DNA of 64,000 nucleotides from CAZNRY01 sp964575675. GTDB lineage: Bacteria; Eisenbacteria; RBG-16-71-46; CAIMUX01; VGJL01. Positions 1 to 8,608 of this stretch are shown here, piece after piece. Numbering within the stretch: the first letter of the stretch is position 1; each line of letters opens with the position of its first letter. The DNA is taken from NCBI GenBank assembly GCA_964575675.1, contig CAZNRY010000002.1:5559-69558 (forward strand), given 5' to 3'. Position numbers and translations under genes: made by a program. The notes beneath the pieces were generated by a model, which saw only the letters and a list, made by a program, of their open reading frames with translations, was not told the DNA's origin and did not search any database.

Positions 1-642
1 CTCGAGCCTTTTCCGGCTTGGGACGGGCGGGACGCGATCGAGCTTCCGATTCTGCTGAAGGCGAAGGGAAAGTGCACGACCGACCACATCTCACCGGCGG
101 GTCCCTGGCTCCGCTTCCGCGGACACATCGATCGGGTAAGCGACAACATGTTCATCGGTGCGACAAACGCTTACACGGGGGAGGTTGGGCACGGTCGCAA
201 TCTCATGACCGGGCGAACCGGCGAACCCTTCCCGGCAATCGCGCGCGACTACAAGGCGCGAGGCGTCGGCTGGGTCGCGGTTGGAGACGAGAACTACGGG
301 GAAGGGAGCAGCCGCGAACACGCGGCCATGTCTCCCCGTTTCCTTGGTGCGGCTGCCGTGATCGTTCGATCTTTCGCGCGCATCCACGAGTCCAATCTGA
401 AAAAGCAGGGAGTGCTCCCGCTGACGTTCACCGATCCGGCAGACTACGAGAAGGTCCGCGAGGGTGACAGGCTGAGCCTGCTTGGTCTCGCTTCCCTTGC
501 GCCCGGCGTTGACGTGAAGGGGCGTCTGCGCCACGAGGATGGGTCATCGGAAGATCTCCACCTGCGACACACGTTGAACGAGGAGCAGATCGGCTGGTTT
601 CGGGCCGGGGGGGCCCTGAACGGCCTGAGAAAGTTGTCGTAG
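1..642 (+). CDS. Aconitate hydratase, C-terminal part (5' end outside window)
   Basis: The frame is open from the first base of the window and ends with TAG at 642, giving the last 213 residues of an aconitase. This enzyme interconverts citrate and isocitrate through a 4Fe-4S cluster in the TCA cycle. The segment is the swivel domain (domain 4) with its linker: KCTTDHISPAGPWL early on, then GDENYGEGSSREHAA, which carries substrate-binding residues, and SFARIHESNLKKQG. Wording of these motifs is closer to the mitochondrial-type aconitase than to bacterial AcnA/IRP1 or AcnB. The cluster-binding cysteines would lie upstream of the window. No later gene appears co-transcribed; the next gene begins 176 bases downstream. 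Confidence 0.93.
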   Translation, partial: LEPFPAWDGRDAIELPILLKAKGKCTTDHISPAGPWLRFRGHIDRVSDNMFIGATNAYTGEVGHGRNLMTGRTGEPFPAIARDYKARGVGWVAVGDENYGEGSSREHAAMSPRFLGAAAVIVRSFARIHESNLKKQGVLPLTFTDPADYEKVREGDRLSLLGLASLAPGVDVKGRLRHEDGSSEDLHLRHTLNEEQIGWFRAGGALNGLRKLS

Positions 643-818
643 CGCGGCCGCCGAGGCATGATCGGGGGTCGAAGGCCGGAGCGTTCCGCGTGCCGGCCGC
701 CGGTCGCCCCGGACAATTGCATTTGCTTGCGGTAGAAGAAGTTCCCTCTTCCCACCGGGACCGAGACTTGATAGCATCCTCAACAACATGTGGTCCTGGG
801 GCAAAATGGGGAGGAACG

Positions 819-1568
819 ATGAGATCGTACGCTATAGCAAACATTAAGGGCGGTTCGGGCAAGACGACGGTCGCGGTCAATTTGGCTGCCGGGCTGGCCC
901 TTTCGGGGCGCAGAGTCGTCCTCTTTGATCTGGATCCTCAGGGTTCGAGCAGTTTCCATCTTCTGTCGCAGGCGACGAATGGCAACCTGGCTGATGCGCT
1001 GGCGAGCGAGAAGAAGCTCCAGGATGTTCTGCTCGGCACGAAGGTCGGCGGTCTCGCGATCGCGCCGGGGAGCCGGATGCTCGCCCCCTTCGACAACGGC
1101 GGCCATCCGACGAAGGACCGGCTCGGGCAGCTGCTCACACAGATTCCGGCGGATGTGGACTACGTCTTTTTCGATACGCCCCCGACTTGGGGTTCGTTGC
1201 TGATCGCGAGCCTTTCGAGCGTCGACGGCGTCCTGATCCCCGTTACGACCCGCGAGTTGGACGTGCAGATCCTCGGGCTCTTGATGGACGTGATCGAGCA
1301 GGTCCAGCGCCACCGCAATCCCCGCCTTGCGGTGTCGGGCATCATCCCGAACCGCATCGTCCGCACACGGTTGAGCGCGAGGATGGAGGAGACGCTTCGC
1401 CAAACGTACGGGGCGGCGATTCTGCCAACGATCCGAGAGAACGCCCGACTTGCGGAAGCCGCCGGTTTCCACGCGCCGATCCAGATCACCGCGCCAACCA
1501 GCAGCGGCGCCGAGGATTTCGGCGAGTTGACGCGGGTGTTCCTCGAGCGGGAAGAGCGCTCGAACTGA
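819..1568 (+). CDS. Solitary ParA-family ATPase
   Basis: The 249-residue protein begins at the ATG at 819, chosen because GGGGAGGA lies just upstream and the protein starts MRSYAIANIKGGSGKTT, the usual ParA N-terminus. That segment is the deviant Walker A (KGGSGKTT); FDLDPQGSSS is the A' motif and VFFDTPP the Walker B region. ParA/MinD-type ATPases dimerise on ATP and position DNA, protein complexes or other cargo. No ParB gene, parS-like repeat or recognisable cargo gene is adjacent, and the gene is closed by its own terminator, so the cargo is unknown. It is more likely an orphan positioning ATPase than the chromosome-partition ParA. Confidence 0.85.
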   Translation: MRSYAIANIKGGSGKTTVAVNLAAGLALSGRRVVLFDLDPQGSSSFHLLSQATNGNLADALASEKKLQDVLLGTKVGGLAIAPGSRMLAPFDNGGHPTKDRLGQLLTQIPADVDYVFFDTPPTWGSLLIASLSSVDGVLIPVTTRELDVQILGLLMDVIEQVQRHRNPRLAVSGIIPNRIVRTRLSARMEETLRQTYGAAILPTIRENARLAEAAGFHAPIQITAPTSSGAEDFGELTRVFLEREERSN

Positions 1569-1595
1569 CCCCGATCCGCGCTGGATGGGTGCGAG

Positions 1596-1628
1596 AAACG
1601 GCGGGTTCGGTAGCGAACCCGCCGTTTT
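1596..1628 (+). terminator. Intrinsic terminator after parA-like gene
   Basis: A perfect 14-bp inverted repeat (1596-1609 with 1614-1627, arm AAACGGCGGGTTCG) closes on a 4-base loop and ends in TTTT. It separates the ParA gene from the haem operon, so the haem operon should have its own promoter. Confidence 0.88.
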
Positions 1629-1671
1629 GCGATTGCATCCGGCCAGCCTCCGCGTTGAAAATAGAAGGTTA

Positions 1672-1687
1672 GACTGACCGGTCAGTC
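1672..1687. promoter_or_regulatory. TetR-type operator palindrome upstream of haem operon
   Basis: GACTGACCGGTCAGTC is a perfect 16-bp palindrome. A further half-site, CGGTCA, lies at 1692-1697. The element is between the terminator at 1596-1628 and the ribosome-binding site AAGGAGGG (1697-1704) of the first operon gene, and it abuts a TAGACT (1670-1675) that resembles the -10 boxes used elsewhere in the window; no good -35 is visible for it. Palindromes built on TGACCGGTCA are typical of TetR/AcrR-family operators. The fourth gene of the operon encodes a TetR domain, which is the natural candidate to bind here; that link is inference. Confidence 0.7.
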
Positions 1688-1709
1688 AGATCGGTCAAGG
1701 AGGGATTGA

Positions 1710-1730
1710 ATGGGCCGGCCAGCTCCATGA
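1710..1730 (+). other. Possible six-codon leader ORF coupled to hemX
   Basis: The best-spaced start for the strong ribosome-binding site at 1697-1704 is the ATG at 1710, which opens a frame of only six codons (M-G-R-P-A-P) ending in TGA at 1728-1730. That stop overlaps the ATG of hemX at 1727 as ATGA. This could be a coupling leader peptide. Alternatively hemX starts at the TTG at 1706, only two bases past the Shine-Dalgarno sequence. Confidence 0.3.
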
Positions 1731-2584
1731 ACTACCTTCTCCCCGTGCTCCGCTGCGCGGTGCCGAGCCTCTATTTTCTGACCCTTGTCCTTTACGGTCT
1801 GCGTTTCCTCGGAAGGGGGGAGCGGTGCGCGCGTCTAGCGCGGCCCGCTTTCTGCACGGTGCTTGGCCTTCACGCATTCTTCCTGGCGACGTTTGTCGCC
1901 GTGCATCGACGGATCCCGCTCGCAGCGGCGCCGGAGATCCTGACGGTCATCGCTTTCACGACGGCGCTGGCCTACTTCTACGTCGAGACCCGGACCGGCG
2001 ATCTCTCGACGGGGTTCTTCCTGCTCGGATTCTCCACGCTCCTCCAGTTCGCCGCTTCGGGGAGGATCGCCCTGGATCTCGAGGTTCCGCCCCTGCTGCG
2101 CGATCCAATGTTCGGCCTCCACACCGGCATGGCGATTCTCGGCTACTCGGCCTTCGCGGTGTCGGCCATTTATGGATTCCTCTTCCTCCTGCTGTATCAC
2201 GATTTGAAGTCGACCCGCTTCGGGTTGATCTACCGGCGGCTTCCCCCGCTGGACATCCTGGGAGGGATGAACATCCGGGCGGCGGTTTTTGGGCTCGCGT
2301 CGCTCACCGTGGCGATCGGCTCCGGGGTCATATGGGCGGAGAAGCTCCATCCCGGTTTCGTTCGCGACCCGATGTTCCTCCTGACGCTTCTCGTCTGGTT
2401 GATTTACGCCGTCTGTGTTTTCGCATACTACCGGCTCGGTTGGAGGGGAAAGCGGGCGATCTACCTCTCGATTTCCGGATTCGTATTGATGGGTCTGGCG
2501 CTGATCGGCGTGAGCGGGTTCCTCAACTCGTTCCACCATTTCGCGGACATCGTGGCGCCATGGAACTCGTCGTCGTCGGTCTGA
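1727..2584 (+). CDS. hemX: HemX/CcsA-like cytochrome c assembly-type membrane protein
   Basis: The protein is 285 residues long and almost entirely hydrophobic, with about eight membrane segments (for example YLLPVLRCAVPSLYFLTLVL at the N-terminus). It belongs to the CcsA/HemX/YpjD group of cytochrome c assembly-type membrane proteins. In the Bacillus hemAXCDBL operon HemX modulates glutamyl-tRNA reductase level; here it lies directly before hemA and overlaps it by 25 bases, so a similar role is likely, although a part in haem handling for cytochrome c is also possible. The ATG at 1727 is used because it overlaps the stop of a six-codon leader frame; a TTG at 1706 in the same frame would add seven residues. 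Confidence 0.72.
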   Translation: MNYLLPVLRCAVPSLYFLTLVLYGLRFLGRGERCARLARPAFCTVLGLHAFFLATFVAVHRRIPLAAAPEILTVIAFTTALAYFYVETRTGDLSTGFFLLGFSTLLQFAASGRIALDLEVPPLLRDPMFGLHTGMAILGYSAFAVSAIYGFLFLLLYHDLKSTRFGLIYRRLPPLDILGGMNIRAAVFGLASLTVAIGSGVIWAEKLHPGFVRDPMFLLTLLVWLIYAVCVFAYYRLGWRGKRAIYLSISGFVLMGLALIGVSGFLNSFHHFADIVAPWNSSSSV

Positions 2585-3840
2585 GCCACAAGACGGCCCC
2601 GCTCGATCTGCGGGAGCGACTGGCCTTCACGCCGGGCGAGGCCGAGGAGTCCCTCCGCGCGGCGGATGCGGTCGCGGAGATGTCGGAGCGCCTGCTTCTG
2701 TCGACCTGCAACCGCACCGAGTTGTACTCGCTGGCCGAGACGACGGAGAAAGGGAAGGAGACCTTCCTCAACCTCGTTCAAGTCCGCCGTGGCATCGAAC
2801 CATCGGAGCTCGACGGCTTGGTCTACGTGATGAACGGGCGCGAGATGGTTGCCCACCTCTTCCGGGTCGCGGGTTCGGTGGATTCGATGGTCCTTGGGGA
2901 AGCACAGATCCTCGGCCAGGTGCACGATGCCTTCGAGATCGCCCGCCGGGCGGGAACGACCGGCCCCCTCATGCACAAGCTTCTCGATGCAGCCTTCCGG
3001 GTTGGGAAGCGGGTTCGCACGGAAACCGAGATCGGGAGCGGTGCGGTCTCGGTCAGTTCGGCCGCGGTCAATCTGGCCGCGAAGATCTTCTCCGACATGC
3101 CGGAGCGGGTAGCCCTTCTCATCGGATCGGGAGAGACCGGAGAGCTTGCGGCCCGCCACCTGAAGGAGCAAGGCATCGGGCGGCTCCTCGTCGCAAACCG
3201 CACGCCCGAGCGTGCGGCCGTGCTGGCGAAGGAACTGGGCGGCGAGGCCGTTTCGTTCGAAGATCTGGAGAGTGCGCTCGGGCGAGCGAGCATTCTGGTC
3301 TCGGCGACCTCATCGCCGGTTCCCCTCGTTCGGTACGAGATGGTCCGGCGCGTCGTCTCGGGGCGCGGGAATCGCCCCCTGCTGATCCTGGACATCGCGG
3401 TGCCGCGCGACGTGGAGCCCTCAATCGGCGACCTTCAGAATGTCTTCCTCTATGACATCGATGCGCTCCAGGGATTGGTCAACCAGAACCTCGAGCGCAG
3501 AAAGCGCGAAATCCCCAAGGTCGAAGGGATCATCCAGCACGAGTTGGAGCAGTTTCTGAGATGGTACGGATCCCTCGATGCGACGCCGGTCATCCGAGAG
3601 CTTCGCGACCGGTTCGAGACAATTCGCGCGGAGGAGGTCGATCGGCACGCCGGGAAGTTCTGTGAGAAAGACCGCGAGCAGATCGAGGCGCTCACGCGGT
3701 CGATCGTCAACAAACTGCTCCACGAGCCCAGCGTGGCGATCCGCCACCTGCACAAGCACGGGGGAGGGGGGGCGACCCGGCTCGAAATCGTACGCAAGCT
3801 CTTCGGCCTGGGGGGGGACGAACCGGATGGCAGCGCTTAA
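2560..3840 (+). CDS. hemA: Glutamyl-tRNA reductase
   Basis: This 426-residue enzyme reduces glutamate on tRNA-Glu to glutamate-1-semialdehyde, the first committed step of C5-pathway tetrapyrrole synthesis. The N-terminus MELVVVGLSHKTAPLDLRE and the catalytic-cysteine motif LLSTCNRTELY are diagnostic. The NADPH-binding domain follows (LLIGSGETGELAARHL), then SATSSPVPL and a C-terminal dimerisation helix (VNKLLHEPSVAIRHL). Length matches the family. The start overlaps hemX by 25 bases and the end overlaps hemC by 14, indicating coupled translation within the haem operon. Being the entry enzyme, it is the point where the proposed operator upstream would matter most. Confidence 0.95.
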   Translation: MELVVVGLSHKTAPLDLRERLAFTPGEAEESLRAADAVAEMSERLLLSTCNRTELYSLAETTEKGKETFLNLVQVRRGIEPSELDGLVYVMNGREMVAHLFRVAGSVDSMVLGEAQILGQVHDAFEIARRAGTTGPLMHKLLDAAFRVGKRVRTETEIGSGAVSVSSAAVNLAAKIFSDMPERVALLIGSGETGELAARHLKEQGIGRLLVANRTPERAAVLAKELGGEAVSFEDLESALGRASILVSATSSPVPLVRYEMVRRVVSGRGNRPLLILDIAVPRDVEPSIGDLQNVFLYDIDALQGLVNQNLERRKREIPKVEGIIQHELEQFLRWYGSLDATPVIRELRDRFETIRAEEVDRHAGKFCEKDREQIEALTRSIVNKLLHEPSVAIRHLHKHGGGGATRLEIVRKLFGLGGDEPDGSA

Positions 3841-4783
3841 GCTCGGCACGCGGGGAAGCGACCTCGCGCGTTGGCAGACGGATCACGTCGCGGGGCTCCT
3901 GCGGAGAGCACGCCCAGGCATCGAGTTGGAAATCGTCGTCATCACGACCACCGGGGATCGCGTCCTCGATTCGCCCCTCGCCAAGATCGGCGGGAAGGGG
4001 CTCTTCACGAAGGAGATCGAGGAGGCTCTTCTCGATCGGAGAATCGACCTCGCCGTCCACAGTCTGAAGGACCTTCCGACGCTTTTGCAGGACGGGTTGA
4101 TCTTGGGTGCTGTCCTGTCGCGGACCGACCCGCGGGATGTCTGGATCTCCCGTTCGGGGAAGAAGCTCCTCGAGATGCCGCCCGCCGCGAGGATCGGCAC
4201 CTCCAGTCTTCGCCGCAAGGCGCAGCTCTTGAGCGCGCGGGCAGACCTCAGAATCGAATCCCTCCGCGGGAATGTGCCGACGCGGCTGAAGAAGGCGCTT
4301 GCGGGCGAGCTCGACGCGATCGTCCTCGCTCGGGCGGGGGTGGAGCGGCTCGGGTTCCTTTCGCACGTGACCGAGGTCCTCTCGAGCGATCTGATGCTCC
4401 CGGCGCCCGGACAGGGTGCGCTGGGGATCGAGACTCGCGAGGGGGACGACGGGACCCGCTCGCTTCTCGCCGCCCTGGATGATCCCTCGGCAAGGTCGTC
4501 TACGACCGCCGAGCGCTCGTTTCTCCAGGCCCTGGGGGGAGGGTGCCAGGTTCCGATCGGGGCACTCGCGCGGCCGCCGCATGAGGGATCGATGTCTCTT
4601 CTGCTCGAGGGGATGGTCGCCGATCCGGGCGGGATGCGCGTGCTCCGCGGTTCGCAGACTGGACCAGCCGATCGCGCGTACGACCTCGGTGAGCTCCTTG
4701 CCCGACAGCTCATCGAACAGGGCGCGGGGGAGATCCTCGCCGCGCTGGGCGAGGGCGGCGCGGCGCCGCAAGCGACCTCGTGA
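3827..4783 (+). CDS. hemC: Porphobilinogen deaminase (hydroxymethylbilane synthase)
   Basis: The 318-residue enzyme joins four porphobilinogens into hydroxymethylbilane. The N-terminus LKLGTRGSDLARWQTDHV, KGLFTKEIEEALL and HSLKDLPT match the family, and Cys240 in LGGGCQVPIGA is the attachment point of the dipyrromethane cofactor. The arginine-rich segment IGTSSLRRKAQ binds the growing chain. It overlaps hemA by 14 bases, and its TGA stop overlaps the ATG of the next gene by one base (TGATG). Its product is the direct substrate of the HemD domain encoded next. Confidence 0.95.
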   Translation: MAALKLGTRGSDLARWQTDHVAGLLRRARPGIELEIVVITTTGDRVLDSPLAKIGGKGLFTKEIEEALLDRRIDLAVHSLKDLPTLLQDGLILGAVLSRTDPRDVWISRSGKKLLEMPPAARIGTSSLRRKAQLLSARADLRIESLRGNVPTRLKKALAGELDAIVLARAGVERLGFLSHVTEVLSSDLMLPAPGQGALGIETREGDDGTRSLLAALDDPSARSSTTAERSFLQALGGGCQVPIGALARPPHEGSMSLLLEGMVADPGGMRVLRGSQTGPADRAYDLGELLARQLIEQGAGEILAALGEGGAAPQATS

Positions 4784-6318
4784 TGAAACGGGACGGAGCA
4801 GGCGCGGATCGCCCGGAAGGCGGGTCGGGGCGCGTCGAGCCGGGGCGTCCGCGGGGCCGGCGATCACCTTCCCCTGCGGCAAACGAACCTCACGGCCGGA
4901 TCCACTGCCTCAAGGAAGAACAGATTCTGGAGGCTGCGGCCGGGCTCTTCGGGGGTCGCGACCTCTCCCTCGTCACGATGGAGGAGGTCGCCGCGTTGGC
5001 GGGGGTGGCGAAGGGAACTCTGTACAACTACTTCCCGTCGAAGGAGGCTCTTTACGCCTCGATCCTGACGGCGCGGATGAACGACCTTCTCGAAAACTTG
5101 GGGACAGCGTTACGGCTGGAGGAGGAAACAAGGGTCCGCCTGAGGAAGTTCGTCGCGGAGGATCTCACCTTCCTCCTCGATCACCCCGACTTCCTTCGAA
5201 TGCTTCGCAAGGAGGAAACCCGGCTTCCCCGCGAGCGAACGGCCGAGGTCCGCGAATTGCGCGAGAGGCTCCGCAACCTCCTTCGCGAAGCCTTGGGACG
5301 AGGGATGGAGGAGGGGAGCATCCGCCGGGTGTCGACGGGCTGGGCGACGGACCTGATTTTGGGGACGGTGGAGGGAGCGGCGCTCCGCTGCATCGAGGAG
5401 GGGTGCACGGCGGGACGCCGCGCGGAGGAGTCCGAGGCCCTGTTCGATTTCCTCTGGCGAAGCATCTCGGTGGCGAACGGCTCGCGGGAGCCTGAGCACG
5501 ACTTGGTGGGGACGACCGTCTTGATCACGCGCGAAGAGGAAGAGGGTGGGGAGTTGTCCTCGGCCATCGAGAGGCTCGGCGGTACGCCCATTCGTCTCCC
5601 ACTGGTCAGGACGGCCCCGCCGAGCGATCCCGAGCGCTTGCGCAGGGCCGCGGCCGAGTTGTCGCGCTACGACTGGATTCTCTTCACGAGCGCCAGGGGC
5701 GTGGATGCGCTCTCCGCGGCGTGGCGCGAGGCCGGATCGCCGCCGATCCGGCCGGGAAGCTCATTCGGCGCGGTCGGCGAGTCAACGGCGCGCGCGGTGC
5801 GGGAGCGATTCGGCCGCGTCGATCTTGTGGCGCCCGAGAGGTCGGGCGAGGGGCTCGCCGCTGCACTTCGGGCGCGGGGGGTCGACGGCGCCCGATGCTT
5901 GCTGCCCCGCGCCGAGCAGGGAAGCCCCGACCTGCCCCGCCTGCTCAGGGCGTCGGGTGCGTTCGTAGACGATGTGGCCGGCTATCGGACGGAAGCGGTG
6001 GAATCGAATCTCGACCCCGCCCTCGACCGGTTGAGAGACTCGCCGCGGGCTGTCGTGGTCTTTGCGAGCCCCTCGGCGGTTTGTGCCTTCGCGGATTTGG
6101 CCGGGTTCGATTCGGTAGATCGGATGCGTTCCCGGGTGCGGTTCGCGACGATCGGAGTTGCGACGAGCGCCGCCCTGCGGAGCTTCGGCTTCGAGCCCGA
6201 TGCGGAGGCGCAGCAGGCGAGCTTCACCGCCCTGGCCGCGGCAGCGGCGAGGGCGGCGTCCATGGAATCGGTGGCGAAGGCGGAGCCAGGACGCACTCAG
6301 GAAGGAGGGAGCAGCTGA
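4783..6318 (+). CDS. hemD: TetR-type DNA-binding protein fused to uroporphyrinogen-III synthase
   Basis: The 511-residue protein has two complete modules in one continuous frame. After a basic, proline-rich leader (about residues 1-40) comes a TetR N-terminal helix-turn-helix at about 44-92, with ILEAAAGLF and the hallmark [17 protein letters not shown], followed by an all-helical TetR-type C-terminal domain to about 225. From about 240 ([15 protein letters not shown]) to 500 it is a full Hem[26 protein letters not shown] and [13 protein letters not shown] match the family, which cyclises hydroxymethylbilane to uroporphyrinogen III. The only hint of separability is an in-frame TTG/GTG at 5503/5506 near the HemD start, with no clear ribosome-binding site. 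HemD is normally about 250 residues. The gene is coupled to hemC and hemB by TGATG overlaps. I infer a bifunctional enzyme-repressor acting on the palindrome at 1672-1687. Confidence 0.9.
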   Translation: MKRDGAGADRPEGGSGRVEPGRPRGRRSPSPAANEPHGRIHCLKEEQILEAAAGLFGGRDLSLVTMEEVAALAGVAKGTLYNYFPSKEALYASILTARMNDLLENLGTALRLEEETRVRLRKFVAEDLTFLLDHPDFLRMLRKEETRLPRERTAEVRELRERLRNLLREALGRGMEEGSIRRVSTGWATDLILGTVEGAALRCIEEGCTAGRRAEESEALFDFLWRSISVANGSREPEHDLVGTTVLITREEEEGGELSSAIERLGGTPIRLPLVRTAPPSDPERLRRAAAELSRYDWILFTSARGVDALSAAWREAGSPPIRPGSSFGAVGESTARAVRERFGRVDLVAPERSGEGLAAALRARGVDGARCLLPRAEQGSPDLPRLLRASGAFVDDVAGYRTEAVESNLDPALDRLRDSPRAVVVFASPSAVCAFADLAGFDSVDRMRSRVRFATIGVATSAALRSFGFEPDAEAQQASFTALAAAAARAASMESVAKAEPGRTQEGGSS

Positions 6319-7292
6319 TGGATTACATCCCGGTCTCGCGTCCGCGGAGGCTTCGGCGGACCGAGGCGCTGCGGAGGATGGTGAGGGAGACGCACTTGGG
6401 CGTGGAGAATCTCATCCTCCCCCTCTTCGTCTGTCACGGGAAAGGGGTTCGCGAACCGATCGGTTCGATGCCGGGGGTGGAGCGGCTGTCGATCGATCAT
6501 CTGGTTGGCGAATGCCTGGAGGCGCGGGACCTTGGCGTTCTTGGCGTGATCCTTTTCGGGATTCCGAAATCGAAGGACCCCGAGGGACGGGAGGCATACG
6601 CGGAGGACGGAATCGTCGCGACGGCGATTCGCGCGATCAGGAACGCCTGCCCCGAGCTGTCGGTGTGGGCGGATGTCTGTCTCTGCGAGTACACCGATCA
6701 CGGCCACTGCGGCCTCATCAAGGGGGGACAGGTCGACAACGACGCGACGCTGCCTCTGCTGGCCGAAGCGGCTACGGTCTACGCCCGCGCGGGCGCCGAC
6801 GTTGTGGCCCCTTCCGACATGATGGACGGCCGCGTCCGGGCGATTCGAGCATCGCTCGATGGCGCGGGGCTCCTCGACACGGTGATCTGCTCTTACGCGG
6901 CCAAGTACGCTTCCGCCTACTACGGTCCCTTCCGCGAGGCTGCCGGCTCGACCCCGCGCTTCGGCGACCGGCAGGGGTACCAGATGGACCCAGCCAACGC
7001 GCGAGAGGCGCTTCGCGAGGTCTTGTTGGACGTCGAGGAGGGGGCGGACATCGTCATGGTGAAGCCTGCGCTGGCCTATCTGGACGTGATCCTCCGCGTC
7101 AGGAGCGAGGTCGATCTTCCGGTTGCCGCCTACAACGTCTCGGGCGAGTACGCGATGATCTGCGCGGCCGCCGCGAACGGCTGGGTCGACCGGAGGCGAA
7201 TCGTGCTGGAGACGCTCACCTCGATGCGGCGAGCCGGGGCGGACTTGATCCTCACGTACTTCGCGAAGGAGGTCGCCGCGTGGCTCCGTTAG
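6318..7292 (+). CDS. hemB: Porphobilinogen synthase (delta-aminolevulinate dehydratase)
   Basis: The 324-residue enzyme condenses two 5-aminolevulinates to porphobilinogen. The zinc-site cysteines 121, 123 and 131 are present in [14 protein letters not shown], so it is the zinc-dependent type rather than the Asp-rich magnesium type. Lys196 ([14 protein letters not shown]) and Lys249 (VMVKPAL) are the Schiff-base lysines. Its ATG overlaps the TGA of the tetR::hemD gene by one base and GAAGGAGGGA lies at 6301-6310. The gene order places it after hemD although it acts before hemC. Length is normal. Confidence 0.96.
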   Translation: MDYIPVSRPRRLRRTEALRRMVRETHLGVENLILPLFVCHGKGVREPIGSMPGVERLSIDHLVGECLEARDLGVLGVILFGIPKSKDPEGREAYAEDGIVATAIRAIRNACPELSVWADVCLCEYTDHGHCGLIKGGQVDNDATLPLLAEAATVYARAGADVVAPSDMMDGRVRAIRASLDGAGLLDTVICSYAAKYASAYYGPFREAAGSTPRFGDRQGYQMDPANAREALREVLLDVEEGADIVMVKPALAYLDVILRVRSEVDLPVAAYNVSGEYAMICAAAANGWVDRRRIVLETLTSMRRAGADLILTYFAKEVAAWLR

Positions 7293-8608
7293 GGCGGGAG
7301 GGCGAGATTCGCGGCGGCGAGCGGAGCGCCGGGCTCTTTGCCCGCGCCGTGCGGGTGATCCCCGGCGGCGTGAATTCGCCCGTCCGTGCGTTCGCCGCGG
7401 TCGGAGGGGGACCGGTGTTTCTGCGCCGGGGTGAGGGAGCGCGCGTTTGGGATGAGGATGGCAAGGAGTACATCGACCTGGTCAGTTCCTGGGGGCCTCT
7501 GATCCTCGGGCATGCGCACCCGGTAATTCGCGAGGCGATCGCCCGCGCGGCTGCGAACGGGACGAGCTTCGGCGCCCCCACGGAGGGCGAGGTCGAGTTC
7601 GCCGAGGCGATCGTCGATGCGGTCCCGTCGATCGAATCGGTTCGCCTGGTGAGCTCGGGGACCGAGGCGACGATGTCGGCGGTGCGTTTGGCGCGGGGGG
7701 CAACGGGGCGCGATGTGCTGATCAAGTTCGACGGGTGCTACCACGGGCACGCCGATTCCTTCCTGATCCAGGCTGGGTCGGGAGCCGCGACGTTCGGCCA
7801 TCCGAGCAGCCCGGGTGTCACGGCGGGGACGGCCCGGGACACGCTGAACGTCCCCTACAACGACCTCGACGCGGTTCGGGCGGCGGGCGGGGCGAACCAC
7901 GGGGGCTTGGCCGAGATCATCGTCGAGCCCGTGGCCGCCAACATCGGATGTGTTCTGCCCGAGCCCGGCTTCCTCGCCGGATTGCGGGAGATCTGCGACC
8001 GCGAGGGAGCGATTCTGATCTTCGATGAGGTGATCACCGGTTTCCGGCTTGGGTACGGCGGCGCGCAGGAGCGGTTCGGGGTCCGGGCCGATCTCACGAC
8101 CTTGGGGAAGGTGATGGGCGGGGGACTTCCGGTCGCCGCCTACGGCGGGAGGCGGGACTTGATGGAACATCTCGCCCCGTCGGGACCCGTCTACCAAGCG
8201 GGAACTCTGTCGGGCAATCCGCTCGCCGTTGCCGCTGGTCGCGCCATGCTGGGGCTCTTGAAGGAAGGGACGGCCTACCGGTCTCTGGAAGCGCTCGGCC
8301 AAAGGCTCCGGGGGGGGATCGAGGAGAACATCCGGTCGCTCGGGGTGCCGGTCAGCTACACCGCGATCGCCTCGATCGGCTGTGTCTACTTCCGCCGGGG
8401 GCCCGTCCGGAACTGGGGTGATGCGAAACAGGCCGACACGGACCGCTTCCGACGCTACTTCCGGGAGATGCTGAGACTTGGCGTCTATCTTGCGCCGTCA
8501 CAGTTCGAGGCGGCGTTCCTTTGCGGGGCGCACACAGAGGAGGACATCGACTGGATCGTCGCGGCCAACCGCCGCGCGCTTGCGGCGGCCTTCGAGGAGA
8601 CGGCGTGA
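7280..8608 (+). CDS. hemL: Glutamate-1-semialdehyde 2,1-aminomutase
   Basis: This 442-residue PLP enzyme converts glutamate-1-semialdehyde to 5-aminolevulinate, completing the C5 route begun by Hem[15 protein letters not shown] and [13 protein letters not shown] are typical, and Lys277 in [18 protein letters not shown] is the PLP lysine. The start is the GTG at 7280, supported by GAAGGAGG at 7265-7272 inside the end of hemB, which it overlaps by 13 bases. The presence of both hemA and hemL and the absence of an ALA synthase show that the C5 pathway is used. Confidence 0.95.
   Translation: MAPLGREGEIRGGERSAGLFARAVRVIPGGVNSPVRAFAAVGGGPVFLRRGEGARVWDEDGKEYIDLVSSWGPLILGHAHPVIREAIARAAANGTSFGAPTEGEVEFAEAIVDAVPSIESVRLVSSGTEATMSAVRLARGATGRDVLIKFDGCYHGHADSFLIQAGSGAATFGHPSSPGVTAGTARDTLNVPYNDLDAVRAAGGANHGGLAEIIVEPVAANIGCVLPEPGFLAGLREICDREGAILIFDEVITGFRLGYGGAQERFGVRADLTTLGKVMGGGLPVAAYGGRRDLMEHLAPSGPVYQAGTLSGNPLAVAAGRAMLGLLKEGTAYRSLEALGQRLRGGIEENIRSLGVPVSYTAIASIGCVYFRRGPVRNWGDAKQADTDRFRRYFREMLRLGVYLAPSQFEAAFLCGAHTEEDIDWIVAANRRALAAAFEETA

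Noticed and set aside
4783..6318. Two separate genes, a tetR and a hemD, joined by an assembly error
   Set aside because: The frame is continuous with no stop, no low-complexity junction and consistent GC-rich codon use, and no ribosome-binding site precedes the in-frame TTG/GTG at 5503/5506. A read check is still listed as the decisive test.
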